A stretch of 43,680 nt of DNA from CAZQQN01 sp964595485. Lineage in GTDB: Bacteria > Bacteroidota > Bacteroidia > CAILMK01 > CAYYUA01. Of the stretch, positions 6,570-15,312 are shown piece by piece. A program made the translations under genes and the position numbers. The DNA lies in contig CAZQQN010000026.1 in the NCBI GenBank assembly GCA_964595485.1, forward strand, positions 1-43,680. The letters run 5' to 3'. The stretch's first letter is position 1, and each line of letters starts with the position of its first letter. The notes under the pieces are model-generated. The model was not told the origin of the DNA, searched no databases, and saw nothing but the letters and a program-made list of their open reading frames with translations.

Positions 6570-7016
6570 TTACTGTGATTGTCTTTGTTGAAACGCCTGG
6601 CCATACAGTTTCATTTGCCTGACCATGGCATTTAACCCATTAGAGCGGTTTGGGGAAAGGTGTTCCCGCATTCCTATTTTATCAATGAAATAAAGATCAG
6701 CGTTTGCTATAGCTTCTGGTTTCTGACCCGAAAGGACTTTTGCAAGCATGGCTATTAACCCCTGTACGATCATGGCATCACTTTCCGCTTCAAAATAAAC
6801 TCGTCCTTCATGCTCGTAGGCATGCAAGTATACATTCGACTGACAGCCTTTGATCTTTAAATCATCGGTTTTATATTGATCATCTAATGGTTCTAGTTCA
6901 CGGCCCAATTCAATGATATGCTTGTAACGATCCGTCCAATCTTCCAGGAATTCAAATTCGTCAATGATCTCTTCCTGGATATCATTGATGGAAGGTTTGG
7001 TATCTGCTTCGCTCAT
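6570..7016 (-). CDS. sufE: SufE sulfur-transfer protein
   Basis: The 148-residue SufE stimulates the cysteine desulfurase SufS and accepts its persulfide sulfur. The acceptor cysteine lies in KIKGCQSNVYL (Cys58), the family motif. The surrounding fold is conserved, including the AMIVQGLIAMLAKVLSG helix and LSPNRSNGLNAM near the end. The start codon overlaps the stop of sufS by four bases (ATGA), so translation is probably coupled, which matches their direct physical partnership. Confidence 0.95.
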   Translation of the reverse strand: MSEADTKPSINDIQEEIIDEFEFLEDWTDRYKHIIELGRELEPLDDQYKTDDLKIKGCQSNVYLHAYEHEGRVYFEAESDAMIVQGLIAMLAKVLSGQKPEAIANADLYFIDKIGMREHLSPNRSNGLNAMVRQMKLYGQAFQQRQSQ

Positions 7017-8266
7017 CCGGCAAAAATTTCTTTAACTTTATGAATACCTTTTACAAGCGTGTCAACTTCATCTTTCGTATTGTAAAACGCAAATGAGGCC
7101 CTGGAAGTTGCAGGGATATTAAAGCGCTGCATGATGGGCTGGGTGCAATGGTGGCCGGTTCTGATAGCAACCCCTTCCTGGTCGAGTAAAATACCAACGT
7201 CCTGTGGATGAATATCATCAAAAATAAATGAGATTACACCGGATTTATTGTAGGAGTCACCAATAATTTGCAGGCCATCTATTTCCTTCAAAGCATAGGT
7301 TGCGTAATCCATCAATTCTTTCTCATAGGCCTGAATATTATTCTGCCCTATGTTCTGAACATAATCAAGTGCTGCACCAAATCCTATGGTATCGGCTATA
7401 TTGGGCGTTCCCGCTTCGAACTTAAGCGGGATATCGTTATAAGTAGTTTCCTCGAAAGTGACTGTCTCAATCATATCTCCACCACCCTGATAAGGGGGCA
7501 TTGCCTCTAATAAATGGCTTTTGCCATATAATATCCCAATACCTGTTGGCCCAAATATTTTATGTGCCGAGAATGTATAAAAATCACAGTCTAAGGACTG
7601 CAAATCTACCGGCATGTGCATTGGTGCTTGCGCCCCATCCAGCACAACAGCTGCTCCTTTTTCATGGGCAAGTTGAGTGACGGATTTTATGGGATTAATG
7701 GTACCCAATGTATTGGATACATGTAATAAAGCTACTACTTTGGTTCTATCGGTTAGCTTAGCTTTGAAATCCTCCCAGTCTAACTCCCCTTCATCAGTGA
7801 TATCTGCCACCTTAAGGTGTGCATTTTTCCGATTACAAAGCATTTGCCATGGTACAATGTTGGAGTGGTGCTCCATCCCTGTTATGAGCACTTCATCACC
7901 TTCTCCAACGTGCTCTTGCCCGTAAGTATTGGCAACTAAGTTGATACCCTCGGTAGTGCCGCGCAGAAAAATAATTTCTTCCCGTTGATTGGCATTAAGG
8001 AAATTTTGAACTTTATCTCTTACGCTTTCGTATTCTGTGCTGGCTTTTTCACTAAGGGAATGGATCCCCCGGTGTACGTTGGAGTTAGTCTCTGAATAGT
8101 AATGCGTAATGGCATCAATGACTTGCTGAGGCTTTTGCGTAGTAGCTGCATTATCAAGGTAAACCAATGGTTTACCATTGACTTTCTGTTTTAAAATGGG
8201 AAAATCTTCCCTGTATTGGGTTAAATCTTTTATATCTGCACCGTTCAAAGTTCCTACTGTAGTCAT
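7013..8266 (-). CDS. sufS: SufS group II cysteine desulfurase
   Basis: The 417-residue PLP enzyme converts cysteine to alanine and leaves a persulfide on its own catalytic cysteine, the sulfur source for Fe-S clusters. The PLP lysine is Lys236 in the SAHKIFGPTGIG motif. The active cysteine is Cys374 in RTGHHCTQPIM, in the position of class II (SufS) enzymes. It overlaps sufD and sufE by four bases each. Length matches the family. Cysteine is its substrate, and the poly-Cys attenuator 3 kb downstream on the same strand probably responds to the same pool. Confidence 0.97.
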   Translation of the reverse strand: MTTVGTLNGADIKDLTQYREDFPILKQKVNGKPLVYLDNAATTQKPQQVIDAITHYYSETNSNVHRGIHSLSEKASTEYESVRDKVQNFLNANQREEIIFLRGTTEGINLVANTYGQEHVGEGDEVLITGMEHHSNIVPWQMLCNRKNAHLKVADITDEGELDWEDFKAKLTDRTKVVALLHVSNTLGTINPIKSVTQLAHEKGAAVVLDGAQAPMHMPVDLQSLDCDFYTFSAHKIFGPTGIGILYGKSHLLEAMPPYQGGGDMIETVTFEETTYNDIPLKFEAGTPNIADTIGFGAALDYVQNIGQNNIQAYEKELMDYATYALKEIDGLQIIGDSYNKSGVISFIFDDIHPQDVGILLDQEGVAIRTGHHCTQPIMQRFNIPATSRASFAFYNTKDEVDTLVKGIHKVKEIFAG

Positions 8267-9603
8267 TCGAAATTGATTTTCAGTCTTTGTGCTACTAAAT
8301 CGTTAATGTAATCCTTTACCGGCTGAATGTCTATATTGGCTATTACTTCTGCCGCAAAGGCATAAACAAGTAAGGATTGAGCTCGTTCATAACTTAATCC
8401 ACGAGAACGCATATAGAATAATTGGGTTTCATCCAATTGACCGGAAGTAGCCCCGTGGCTACACTTAACATCATCTGCCCATATTTCAAGCTGTGGCTTA
8501 GCGTTGATGGTTGCTTTGTCACTGAGCAGGACATTCCGGTTTGATTGGTATGCGTTTACTTTTTGAGCTTTTGGCTGTACGAAAACCTTTCCATTGAAAA
8601 CACCAACGGATTGGTCATCCATAATGCCTTTGTAAAGCTCATTGCTTTCACAATTAGGCACTTTGTGATCAACAATGGTATGATTGTCAACGAATTGTTT
8701 ACCACCGACAAGGTAAAGCCCATACAGATTGGTTTGACAATTTTCACCATTCACCCTGTAGTTGGTATTATTCCGGGTAAACCCATTACCTAATGTGGCT
8801 GTGTAATTACTGACGCTACTATCTTGCTCTTGGGCCATATCAATCTGGGTTACCTGGTAGGCATTGTTATCATCATTCTGAAGTTTATAATGATGTAGGT
8901 GTGCATTGGCCCTGACACTTCCCTCCAGTATATAATTCAAAAAGCTGTGATTATCACCAATGGTCTGGAAATTTTCAATGACTTTTAACTCACTACTTTG
9001 TTCCAGCACCCATAAGTTCCTTGGTTGAATAAACACGTCATGGTCGTCTGTTACCTGAAAGTGAAGTATCTGGACGGGATAATCGGGCGCTTTGTTTTTT
9101 GGAACATGGATAGCAACCCCATCGTCTAAATAAGCTGTATTCAGGGCTGTTATGCCATCCTGGCTATAATCCAGGTGCTGACCAATGTGGGCTTTAACAA
9201 ATTCTGGCGACTCGCTTTGAGCTTTTCTGAGGCTGCGCACCCAAAGTTTGTCTTCACTATCTAACAGTTCAGAGTGTTCGTGTGAAAATCGTCCATTGAT
9301 TAATACTACAAGGTTTGTAGTGAGGCCGCTAATCTTTGCTTGATCAATGGTCTCTTGTGAAACATCTTTTTCCTCAACCTGGTGAGCTAGTTTATACTCA
9401 GGCTTGAGGACATTTTTAAGGTTTGTATATTTCCAATCCTCTATTTTTGCATGGGGAAACCCCAATTGGTCAAAATAAGCAATGGCATCTTCTCGTATAT
9501 CTTTGAGCGTGTCGCGGGTTCCATTAAGCTGGGTTTCAAAATTCGAGAATTCCGAAACCCATTGATCTTTTAATTCTTCCCGGACAACTGGTTTCCTTTT
9601 CAT
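8263..9603 (-). CDS. sufD: SufD scaffold subunit
   Basis: The 446-residue protein is the SufD partner of SufB in the SufBCD cluster-assembly scaffold. The C-terminal SufBD beta-helix region is clear, with SCHGATSGQL-type motif DVKCSHGATSGQLDETQLFY (about 379-398) and a following helical segment RGLSYERAQSLLVYAF. The N-terminal part (1-120) is the variable SufD arm. Compared with SufB it lacks the N-terminal GVxxxS SufB motifs and is shorter in the core. The gene starts 83 bases after sufC and overlaps sufS by four bases. No unusual feature was seen. Confidence 0.95.
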   Translation of the reverse strand: MKRKPVVREELKDQWVSEFSNFETQLNGTRDTLKDIREDAIAYFDQLGFPHAKIEDWKYTNLKNVLKPEYKLAHQVEEKDVSQETIDQAKISGLTTNLVVLINGRFSHEHSELLDSEDKLWVRSLRKAQSESPEFVKAHIGQHLDYSQDGITALNTAYLDDGVAIHVPKNKAPDYPVQILHFQVTDDHDVFIQPRNLWVLEQSSELKVIENFQTIGDNHSFLNYILEGSVRANAHLHHYKLQNDDNNAYQVTQIDMAQEQDSSVSNYTATLGNGFTRNNTNYRVNGENCQTNLYGLYLVGGKQFVDNHTIVDHKVPNCESNELYKGIMDDQSVGVFNGKVFVQPKAQKVNAYQSNRNVLLSDKATINAKPQLEIWADDVKCSHGATSGQLDETQLFYMRSRGLSYERAQSLLVYAFAAEVIANIDIQPVKDYINDLVAQRLKINFE

Positions 9604-9686
9604 GGCTTCAATGCTTTGGTTTTATGAATCAATTTTGCCGAATTTACTCACGGAAAAAAAGTTTTATTCGAAATTTAAAAAAGTAA

Positions 9687-10448
9687 TTAGGTGGCGGCTT
9701 GATTTTCTTCCGCTTTTAGCCAGTCGTAACCTTTATCTTCCAGTTCATAAGCAAGGTTCTTATCTCCCGATTTAACGATTTTACCATCGCTCAGAACATG
9801 GACATAATCCGGCACAATGTGCTCTAATAAACGCTGATAATGAGTGATAATGACAAAGGCATTATCACTTGATCTCAGTTCATTGACACCTTTCGCTACC
9901 GTTTTTAATGCGTCAATATCCAAACCCGAATCTGTCTCATCCATAATGGAAAGCTTAGGCTCCATTAAGGCCATTTGAAGGATCTCATTCCTTTTCTTTT
10001 CGCCGCCGGAGAATCCCTCGTTCACAGCTCTTTTAAGCATTTTTTCATCAATGTCTACCATTTTAGCTTTTTCCCGCATGAATTTGAGAAAATCGGCTGA
10101 TTTCACCTCATCTTTACCTTGTGCTTTCCTGATTTCATTAACGGCTTGCCTCATGAAATTTGTCATAGATACGCCGGGTATCTCAACGGGGTACTGAAAT
10201 GCAAGGAATAAACCCAGCTGGGCTCTTTCTTCCGGTTCCATTTCCAGTAAATCTTTGCCTTCGAAAAGGATTTGCCCTTCGCTTACTTCATAATCTTCTC
10301 TCCCTGTTAAAACTGAGGCAAGGGTACTTTTACCCGAGCCATTCGGCCCCATTATGGCATGAATCTCACCTGGATTGACTTCCAGGTCTACTCCTTTAAG
10401 AATTGGTGTATCTTCAATGGAAGCTTGCAAATTTTTAATACTCAGCAT
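9687..10448 (-). CDS. sufC: SufC ABC-type ATPase
   Basis: The 253-residue ATPase powers the SufBCD scaffold and is soluble rather than part of a transporter. The Walker A motif is GPNGSGKST at 34-42, the signature is FSGGEKKRNEI (about 156-166) and the Walker B is SIMDETDSGLD, with the SufC-specific ETDSGLD ending. The Q-loop has FLAFQYPVEIPGV. It follows sufB after a 140-base gap that contains a 12-bp hairpin. Length and motifs are typical. Confidence 0.97.
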   Translation of the reverse strand: MLSIKNLQASIEDTPILKGVDLEVNPGEIHAIMGPNGSGKSTLASVLTGREDYEVSEGQILFEGKDLLEMEPEERAQLGLFLAFQYPVEIPGVSMTNFMRQAVNEIRKAQGKDEVKSADFLKFMREKAKMVDIDEKMLKRAVNEGFSGGEKKRNEILQMALMEPKLSIMDETDSGLDIDALKTVAKGVNELRSSDNAFVIITHYQRLLEHIVPDYVHVLSDGKIVKSGDKNLAYELEDKGYDWLKAEENQAAT

Positions 10449-10523
10449 GGTAAATTTTCTTTTTTCTTTTTAAAAACGTTACGCAACCACGTTTCTCAAA
10501 TGAATTAATGTTAAAAAATGAAT

Positions 10524-10559
10524 TTAGGGAAACCCGGTATAAGATAAGGGTTTCCCTAA
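10524..10559 (-). other. 12-bp perfect hairpin between sufB and sufC
   Basis: TTAGGGAAACCC (10524-10535) and GGGTTTCCCTAA (10548-10559) pair perfectly around a 12-base loop. On the minus strand it is followed by ATTCATTTTTTAACATT, with a T-rich stretch a few bases away. It sits between the sufB stop and the sufC start, inside the operon. It could be a partial terminator, a processing site, or a stabiliser that sets the sufB to sufC ratio. Confidence 0.6.
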
Positions 10560-10588
10560 GGGTTATAAAAATTGTAGAAATTAACGAA

Positions 10589-12043
10589 TTAACCAACACT
10601 ACCTTCAAGACTAACTGCTAACAAGTTTCTTGCTTCTACAGCAAATTCCATAGGCAGTTTGTCCAGTACCTCTTTGGCATAGCCGTTCACAATCATAGCC
10701 GTTGCGGTTTCCTCATCAATACCACGTTGTTTGAAGTAGAACATGATGTCCTCTCCAATCTTAGAAGTGGTGGCTTCGTGTTCAACGGTGGCCGATTTGT
10801 TATCAACCTCTAAGTAAGGGAAGGTATGGGCTCCGCAGTAATCAGTCAATAGCAGGGAATCACATTCCGAAAAATTCCTGGCATTTTGGGCGTTCTTACC
10901 GAACTTAACCAATCCACGGTAACTGTTTTCACTTGCCCCCGCTGAAATACCTTTTGAAACAACGCGGCTTTTAGTATTTTTACCGAAGTGTTGCATTTTA
11001 GTACCCGTGTCAGCTTGTTGTTGCCCGGCGGTCAATGCAACGGAATAAAATTCACCCACAGAATTATCACCTTTCAGTACACAACTGGGATATTTCCAGG
11101 TGATAGCTGAGCCGGTTTCGACCTGCGTCCAGGAAACCTTGGCATTTTCTTCAGCTGCCATCGCCCGCTTGGTAACAAAGTTATACACACCACCATTGCC
11201 TTCTCCGTCTCCCGGATACCAGTTTTGGATAGTCGAATATTTTACTTCTGCATCTTTATGGGCATAAATTTCAACCACTGCTGCGTGCAATTGATTCTTA
11301 TCACGGCTGGGTGCTGTGCAGCCTTCAAGGTAACTCACGTAGCTACCCTCTTCAGCAATAATTAGGGTTCTTTCAAATTGACCGGTATCCATCGCATTAA
11401 TTCGGAAATACGTGGACAATTCCATAGGACAGGTAACCCCTTTGGGTACGTAAACAAATGACCCATCACTGAAAACGGCAGAATTAAGGGAAGCAAAGAA
11501 ATTGTCAGAATATGGTACAACACTTCCTAAGTATTTTTGAACTAGTTCCGGATAATTTTGAACTGCCTCACTGATGGAACAGAAAATCACACCTGCCTCT
11601 GAAAGAGTTTCCTTGAAAGTGGTAAATACAGACTCGCTGTCCATTACCGCATCTACTGCCACCCCGGCAAGGGCTTTTTGCTCTTCAAGCGGTATACCTA
11701 ACTTTTCATAAGTTTTGAGTAACTCAGGATCAACCTCTTCAAGGCTTTCTGGTTTGCTTTCATCTCCCTTAGTTGGAGCTGCGTAATAGTAGATATCCTG
11801 AAAATCAATCGGTGGGAAAGATACGTTTTGCCATTTGGGCATTTCATCGTTTAACCAATAACGGAAAGCTTTTAAGCGCCAGTCCAGCATCCATTGCGGC
11901 TCGCTCTTCTTTTCCGAAATGAAGCGAATGATATCCTCGTTCAAGCCTTTTGGGGCAAACTCTTCTTCTACATTGGTTGTCCACCCGTGCTCATACTCTC
12001 TTTCAGTATATTTTTCTAAAAGTTCGTTTTCGCTGGTTCCCAT
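10589..12043 (-). CDS. sufB: SufB scaffold subunit
   Basis: The 484-residue SufB is the core scaffold on which clusters are built. Visible family features are the N-terminal EYEHGWTTNVEEEFAPKGLN segment, KLGIPLEEQKALAGVAVDAVMDS, CPMELSTYFRINA (the beta-helix start), the SYLEGCTAPSRDKNQLHAAVVEI motif with its cysteine (about residue 240) and the later ARNFSECDSLLL motif with the conserved Cys used for assembly. It is the first gene of the suf operon. Upstream lies a 15-bp Fur/PerR-type palindrome. Start ATG 12041-12043 is supported by the operon layout and length. Confidence 0.97.
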   Translation of the reverse strand: MGTSENELLEKYTEREYEHGWTTNVEEEFAPKGLNEDIIRFISEKKSEPQWMLDWRLKAFRYWLNDEMPKWQNVSFPPIDFQDIYYYAAPTKGDESKPESLEEVDPELLKTYEKLGIPLEEQKALAGVAVDAVMDSESVFTTFKETLSEAGVIFCSISEAVQNYPELVQKYLGSVVPYSDNFFASLNSAVFSDGSFVYVPKGVTCPMELSTYFRINAMDTGQFERTLIIAEEGSYVSYLEGCTAPSRDKNQLHAAVVEIYAHKDAEVKYSTIQNWYPGDGEGNGGVYNFVTKRAMAAEENAKVSWTQVETGSAITWKYPSCVLKGDNSVGEFYSVALTAGQQQADTGTKMQHFGKNTKSRVVSKGISAGASENSYRGLVKFGKNAQNARNFSECDSLLLTDYCGAHTFPYLEVDNKSATVEHEATTSKIGEDIMFYFKQRGIDEETATAMIVNGYAKEVLDKLPMEFAVEARNLLAVSLEGSVG

Positions 12044-12061
12044 AGTTACTTTTATTTTTAT

Positions 12062-12076
12062 TTAGAATAATTCTAA
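12062..12076 (-). promoter_or_regulatory. 7-1-7 Fur/PerR-type palindrome before sufB
   Basis: TTAGAATAATTCTAA is a perfect 7-1-7 inverted repeat, matching the Fur-family box pattern nearly exactly in the PerR-like form (TTAxAATxATTxTAA). It lies 18 bases upstream of the sufB ATG and overlaps the expected RNA start region just downstream of a TAAAATTG -7-like site (complement of 12086-12093). A metal- or peroxide-responsive repressor here would fit an Fe-S operon. The regulator is not encoded in the window. Confidence 0.65.
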
Positions 12077-12207
12077 TTAGTGTTGCAATTTTACGGAAAT
12101 AACGAGAAATGAAAAAAAATGTTTTCGATTTTTTACAAATTTTTTAAAAGCATTGCAATCCCTAAAAGATGGTAATTTTTTTTAAAATTTACAAAAAAAT
12201 TATCACT

Positions 12208-12357
12208 ATGTTTATTGGCAACATGTTACTTGTTAGCCTTATGGTTTGTAATTACTTAAGCCTAGCTCAAAATGCTACAAGCTTTAAAGGTGAAAAGGTA
12301 GGCACTGCAAAAAGGGATCTGGAAAGTGCCCATGTGATTGAAGTGGAATACAAATAA
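12208..12357 (+). CDS. Putative small secreted or lipid-free exported peptide
   Basis: From ATG at 12208 the 49-residue product begins MFIGNMLLVSLMVCNYLSLA, a hydrophobic start typical of a signal peptide, and continues with a charged tail ending IEVEYK. A longer frame starts at 12169 with a lysine-rich extension that looks less like a signal peptide. It lies alone, divergent from sufB and convergent with the aldehyde dehydrogenase. The codon choice is similar to its neighbours. No family is recognised and it could be a chance ORF. Confidence 0.4.
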   Translation: MFIGNMLLVSLMVCNYLSLAQNATSFKGEKVGTAKRDLESAHVIEVEYK

Positions 12358-12381
12358 TGCCTTTTTTGCTTTATCTCTTTC

Positions 12382-13926
12382 CTAAACCCCAAAGTCTATT
12401 CCTTGAGCTAAGGGCATCTCACTACCATAATTGATGGTATTGGTTTGGCGCCTCATATAATTTTTCCAGGCATCAGACCCAGCTTCGCGGCTGCCTCCTG
12501 TAACTTTTTCTCCACCAAAAGCTCCGCCTATTTCAGCACCTGAAGTAGCAATATTAACATTGGAAATGCCAACATCTGAACCAGCAGCAGAAAGGTATTG
12601 CTCAACTTCACGAATATTTAGTGAGAAGAGTCCGGAAGATAAACCTTGCGGAACATTATTGTGTATGCGGATGGCTTCATCAAAATCCTCATACTGCATT
12701 AAATAAAGCAAAGGTCCAAAAGTCTCTTCCTGAACGATCGGAATATCCGGTGATACCTCTGCTATGGCAGGGTTGAGGTAAAAACCATTTTCACATCCCT
12801 CAACGCTTACTTTCTCACCTCCATACGTTATATGCCCTCCTTGTTGTTTTACGGTTTGCAAGGCTTTCTGAAACGTATCAATGGAGTCTTGGTCAATGAC
12901 CGGTCCGACAATCGTATTTTCGTCCAGGGGATGACCAATTCTTAATTGTTTGTAGGTGTTGACGAGTTTTTCTTTGAAGTCATGGTAAACATCCTTATGA
13001 ATAATCAACCGCCGTGTTGTTGTACAGCGCTGGCCGGCTGTTCCAACAGCACCAAAAACAACAGCTCTCAGCGCCATGTCGAGGTCGCCATGATTGGAAA
13101 TGATGATACCATTGTTGCCGCCAAGTTCCAAAATAGGTCTACCAAACCGAGCTTGAACAGCAGGTCCGACTTTTCGACCCATAGCAACTGAGCCAGTGGC
13201 TGATACAACGGGTATTCGGTTATCATTGGTGATGGCTTCTCCAATGCCTGCATCCCCTAAAGTAAGGTTAAAAACACCCTTGGGCACGTCATTTTCTGCA
13301 AGTACGGATTCAATAATATTTTGAACGGCTATTGCACATAGGGAGGACTTTTCTGAAGGCTTCCAAATCACTGGGTTACCTGTTATAATGGCATTGAAGG
13401 TATTCCAGGAATACACTGCTACCGGGAAGTTAAATGCTGTAATGATAGCAACTGGCCCCATGGGATGCCATTGTTCAAACATCCGATGATTGGGTCTTTC
13501 AGAGGCCATGGTTTTACCATAGAGCATGCGGGATTGCCCAACACAAAAGTCAGCCATATCTATCATTTCCTGCACTTCTCCAAGTCCTTCCTGGTATATT
13601 TTACCAGATTCCAATGATACAAGAGTACCCAAGCTTTCTTTGTACTCCCGGAGCTTTAAGCCTATCTGGCGAATGATTTCTCCCCTTTCCACAGGAGTAA
13701 CGCTCCGCCATGTTTTAAAAGCTTTATTGGCTTCTTTCACGATTTCCTCGAATTGATCGGGAGTAGTCATTTTGAATTTGGCTAACACTTGCTTATCAGC
13801 AGGTGTGTGGCTTGCTATTACTTCACCTTGGTTATCCGATCGCCAATCATACCCGTTGCTTACCCCATTATTTTCTTCATTTATGCCGAGCTCTTGCAGT
13901 GTGGATTTGATTTTGTTTTCGAACAT
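12382..13926 (-). CDS. amaB: ALDH7-family aldehyde dehydrogenase
   Basis: The 514-residue enzyme oxidises an aldehyde to its acid with NAD(P). Its closest match in pattern is ALDH7 (antiquitin / L-2-aminoadipate 6-semialdehyde dehydrogenase), given EQWHPMGPVAIITAFNFPVAVY (about 151-172), GRPILELGGNN (262-272, catalytic Glu267), GTAGQRCTTTRRL (295-307, nucleophile Cys301) and a C-terminal GSREAGSDAWKNYMRRQ. This subfamily serves lysine breakdown through aminoadipate semialdehyde and may detoxify aldehydes. No other lysine-degradation gene is in the window. It is monocistronic and converges with the small ORF at 12208. A TACTTTTG site (complement of 13949-13956) sits at a promoter position. Confidence 0.9.
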   Translation of the reverse strand: MFENKIKSTLQELGINEENNGVSNGYDWRSDNQGEVIASHTPADKQVLAKFKMTTPDQFEEIVKEANKAFKTWRSVTPVERGEIIRQIGLKLREYKESLGTLVSLESGKIYQEGLGEVQEMIDMADFCVGQSRMLYGKTMASERPNHRMFEQWHPMGPVAIITAFNFPVAVYSWNTFNAIITGNPVIWKPSEKSSLCAIAVQNIIESVLAENDVPKGVFNLTLGDAGIGEAITNDNRIPVVSATGSVAMGRKVGPAVQARFGRPILELGGNNGIIISNHGDLDMALRAVVFGAVGTAGQRCTTTRRLIIHKDVYHDFKEKLVNTYKQLRIGHPLDENTIVGPVIDQDSIDTFQKALQTVKQQGGHITYGGEKVSVEGCENGFYLNPAIAEVSPDIPIVQEETFGPLLYLMQYEDFDEAIRIHNNVPQGLSSGLFSLNIREVEQYLSAAGSDVGISNVNIATSGAEIGGAFGGEKVTGGSREAGSDAWKNYMRRQTNTINYGSEMPLAQGIDFGV

Positions 13927-14074
13927 GGTTAACTTTTTTTGTTTTTAGCAAAAGTAAAGATTTATATCAACCAAAACTTGAATGCTTGAAAGTAAAAGTC
14001 ACAAAAAACAGGATTCAACTGGCAATTTACGAAGTTTGCAAAACGTTAATAAAAGTTAAACAAAGCAAAAATCA

Positions 14075-15235
14075 ATGATTAAAAAGGCGTATTTAGTCGT
14101 TGCTGCAATCAGTGTCTTACTATCAGGATGCCAAAATGCTGAAAAACGAAACCAGGGTGGGGGTAAAAAACAAGTCACTCAGGTGCAAAATGATGGGTTT
14201 ACACCTTCTTCCTCGGGTCAAGATTTTGAAATAGTCGTTATCAATGATGGCATTCAAAACGATAAAGAGCTCCAGGCCGTTATGGATAGTGTTTTTAATA
14301 AGCCTTACCCGGCCCTGCCACAGCGGGAAGCCTGGTTCTCAAGTAACCCTGTGAGTGCCGAAAATTTTAGCAAGCTGCACCGTAAGCACAAAAATGTGCT
14401 TTTTTTATCCGTTATTCCGAATGATAAGCGTACTAACGCTTTGGTATCCGATGAGCTATTTAAGCAAAAGACTCTACAAAAAATGGCCATTGATAGCGGT
14501 ATTCGTATTGAAACCAAATGGGACCCTTTTGCTCAGCCTCAGTTGGTAATGTTAGTTACGGCACCCTCCAGAGAAGTTTTGATAAACAATATCGATCAAT
14601 ACCAGGATAGGATTATTGAATGGTTTGATAAGCAGGAAACCAGGAGCATTAAGAAAAAAGTTATGAGTGGTGGTAAAAATACAATGCTCATCAATCAAAT
14701 GAAAACCAAGCTTGGTTTCTATGTAGAATTACCAAAACAATATGATAAAGAGAAATTTTACGAAAACCCTGAGGCAACCGATAAAATGAAAAAAGCCGGA
14801 GTTAACTCATTTGCTTGGTTTAGCTTGGGTACAAAAGAAACTGTGCAAAATGTGATGGCCTATTCCTTACCTTATGAGGAGCAAAGCTTAAACAAAGAAG
14901 GGATTAAGGAAATACGAGATGATGTTACTCAAGTTTTTGTAGAGGGAACAAAGGCTCAATCCCATGTTACCGTAGAAGATCGTTATGAGGATGTCCCGGT
15001 TATTTATGAGACGGAGCTAATGAATGATAAAAAAGTTCATATCCTTAGAGGGCTTTGGCGAATGACCAATGATTTTATGGGTGGGCCATTTGTTACTTAT
15101 GCAGTGACTGATAAATCCCGGAACCGATTGGTAGTTTTTGATGGGTTTGTTTACGCAGCGGGTGAAAAAAAGAAGCCTATCATGAAAAGGGTTGAAACAA
15201 TCCTGAGAAGCTTTAAATTGCCAAAAGAACAGTAA
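14075..15235 (+). CDS. DUF4837 lipoprotein
   Basis: The 386-residue product has a lipoprotein signal peptide ending at LLSGC (Cys19) and then the DUF4837 domain, an uncharacterised Bacteroidota family recognised here by the DFEIVVINDGIQNDKELQAV start (residues 49-68). The domain is built of two similar halves: an NxxFLSVIPND segment near 108-118 and an aromatic GLWRMTNDFMGGPFVTYAV segment near 328-346. The protein is likely anchored in the outer membrane. It is divergent from amaB and precedes a TPR gene on the same strand (77-base gap). The biochemical role is unknown. Confidence 0.82.
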   Translation: MIKKAYLVVAAISVLLSGCQNAEKRNQGGGKKQVTQVQNDGFTPSSSGQDFEIVVINDGIQNDKELQAVMDSVFNKPYPALPQREAWFSSNPVSAENFSKLHRKHKNVLFLSVIPNDKRTNALVSDELFKQKTLQKMAIDSGIRIETKWDPFAQPQLVMLVTAPSREVLINNIDQYQDRIIEWFDKQETRSIKKKVMSGGKNTMLINQMKTKLGFYVELPKQYDKEKFYENPEATDKMKKAGVNSFAWFSLGTKETVQNVMAYSLPYEEQSLNKEGIKEIRDDVTQVFVEGTKAQSHVTVEDRYEDVPVIYETELMNDKKVHILRGLWRMTNDFMGGPFVTYAVTDKSRNRLVVFDGFVYAAGEKKKPIMKRVETILRSFKLPKEQ

Positions 15236-15312
15236 TGCCCATTAGAGAAATAAGGGCATGAAATTTTCGGCGTTTATTTTGGGTTTATATTTATCTATAA
15301 AGAATCAACATT

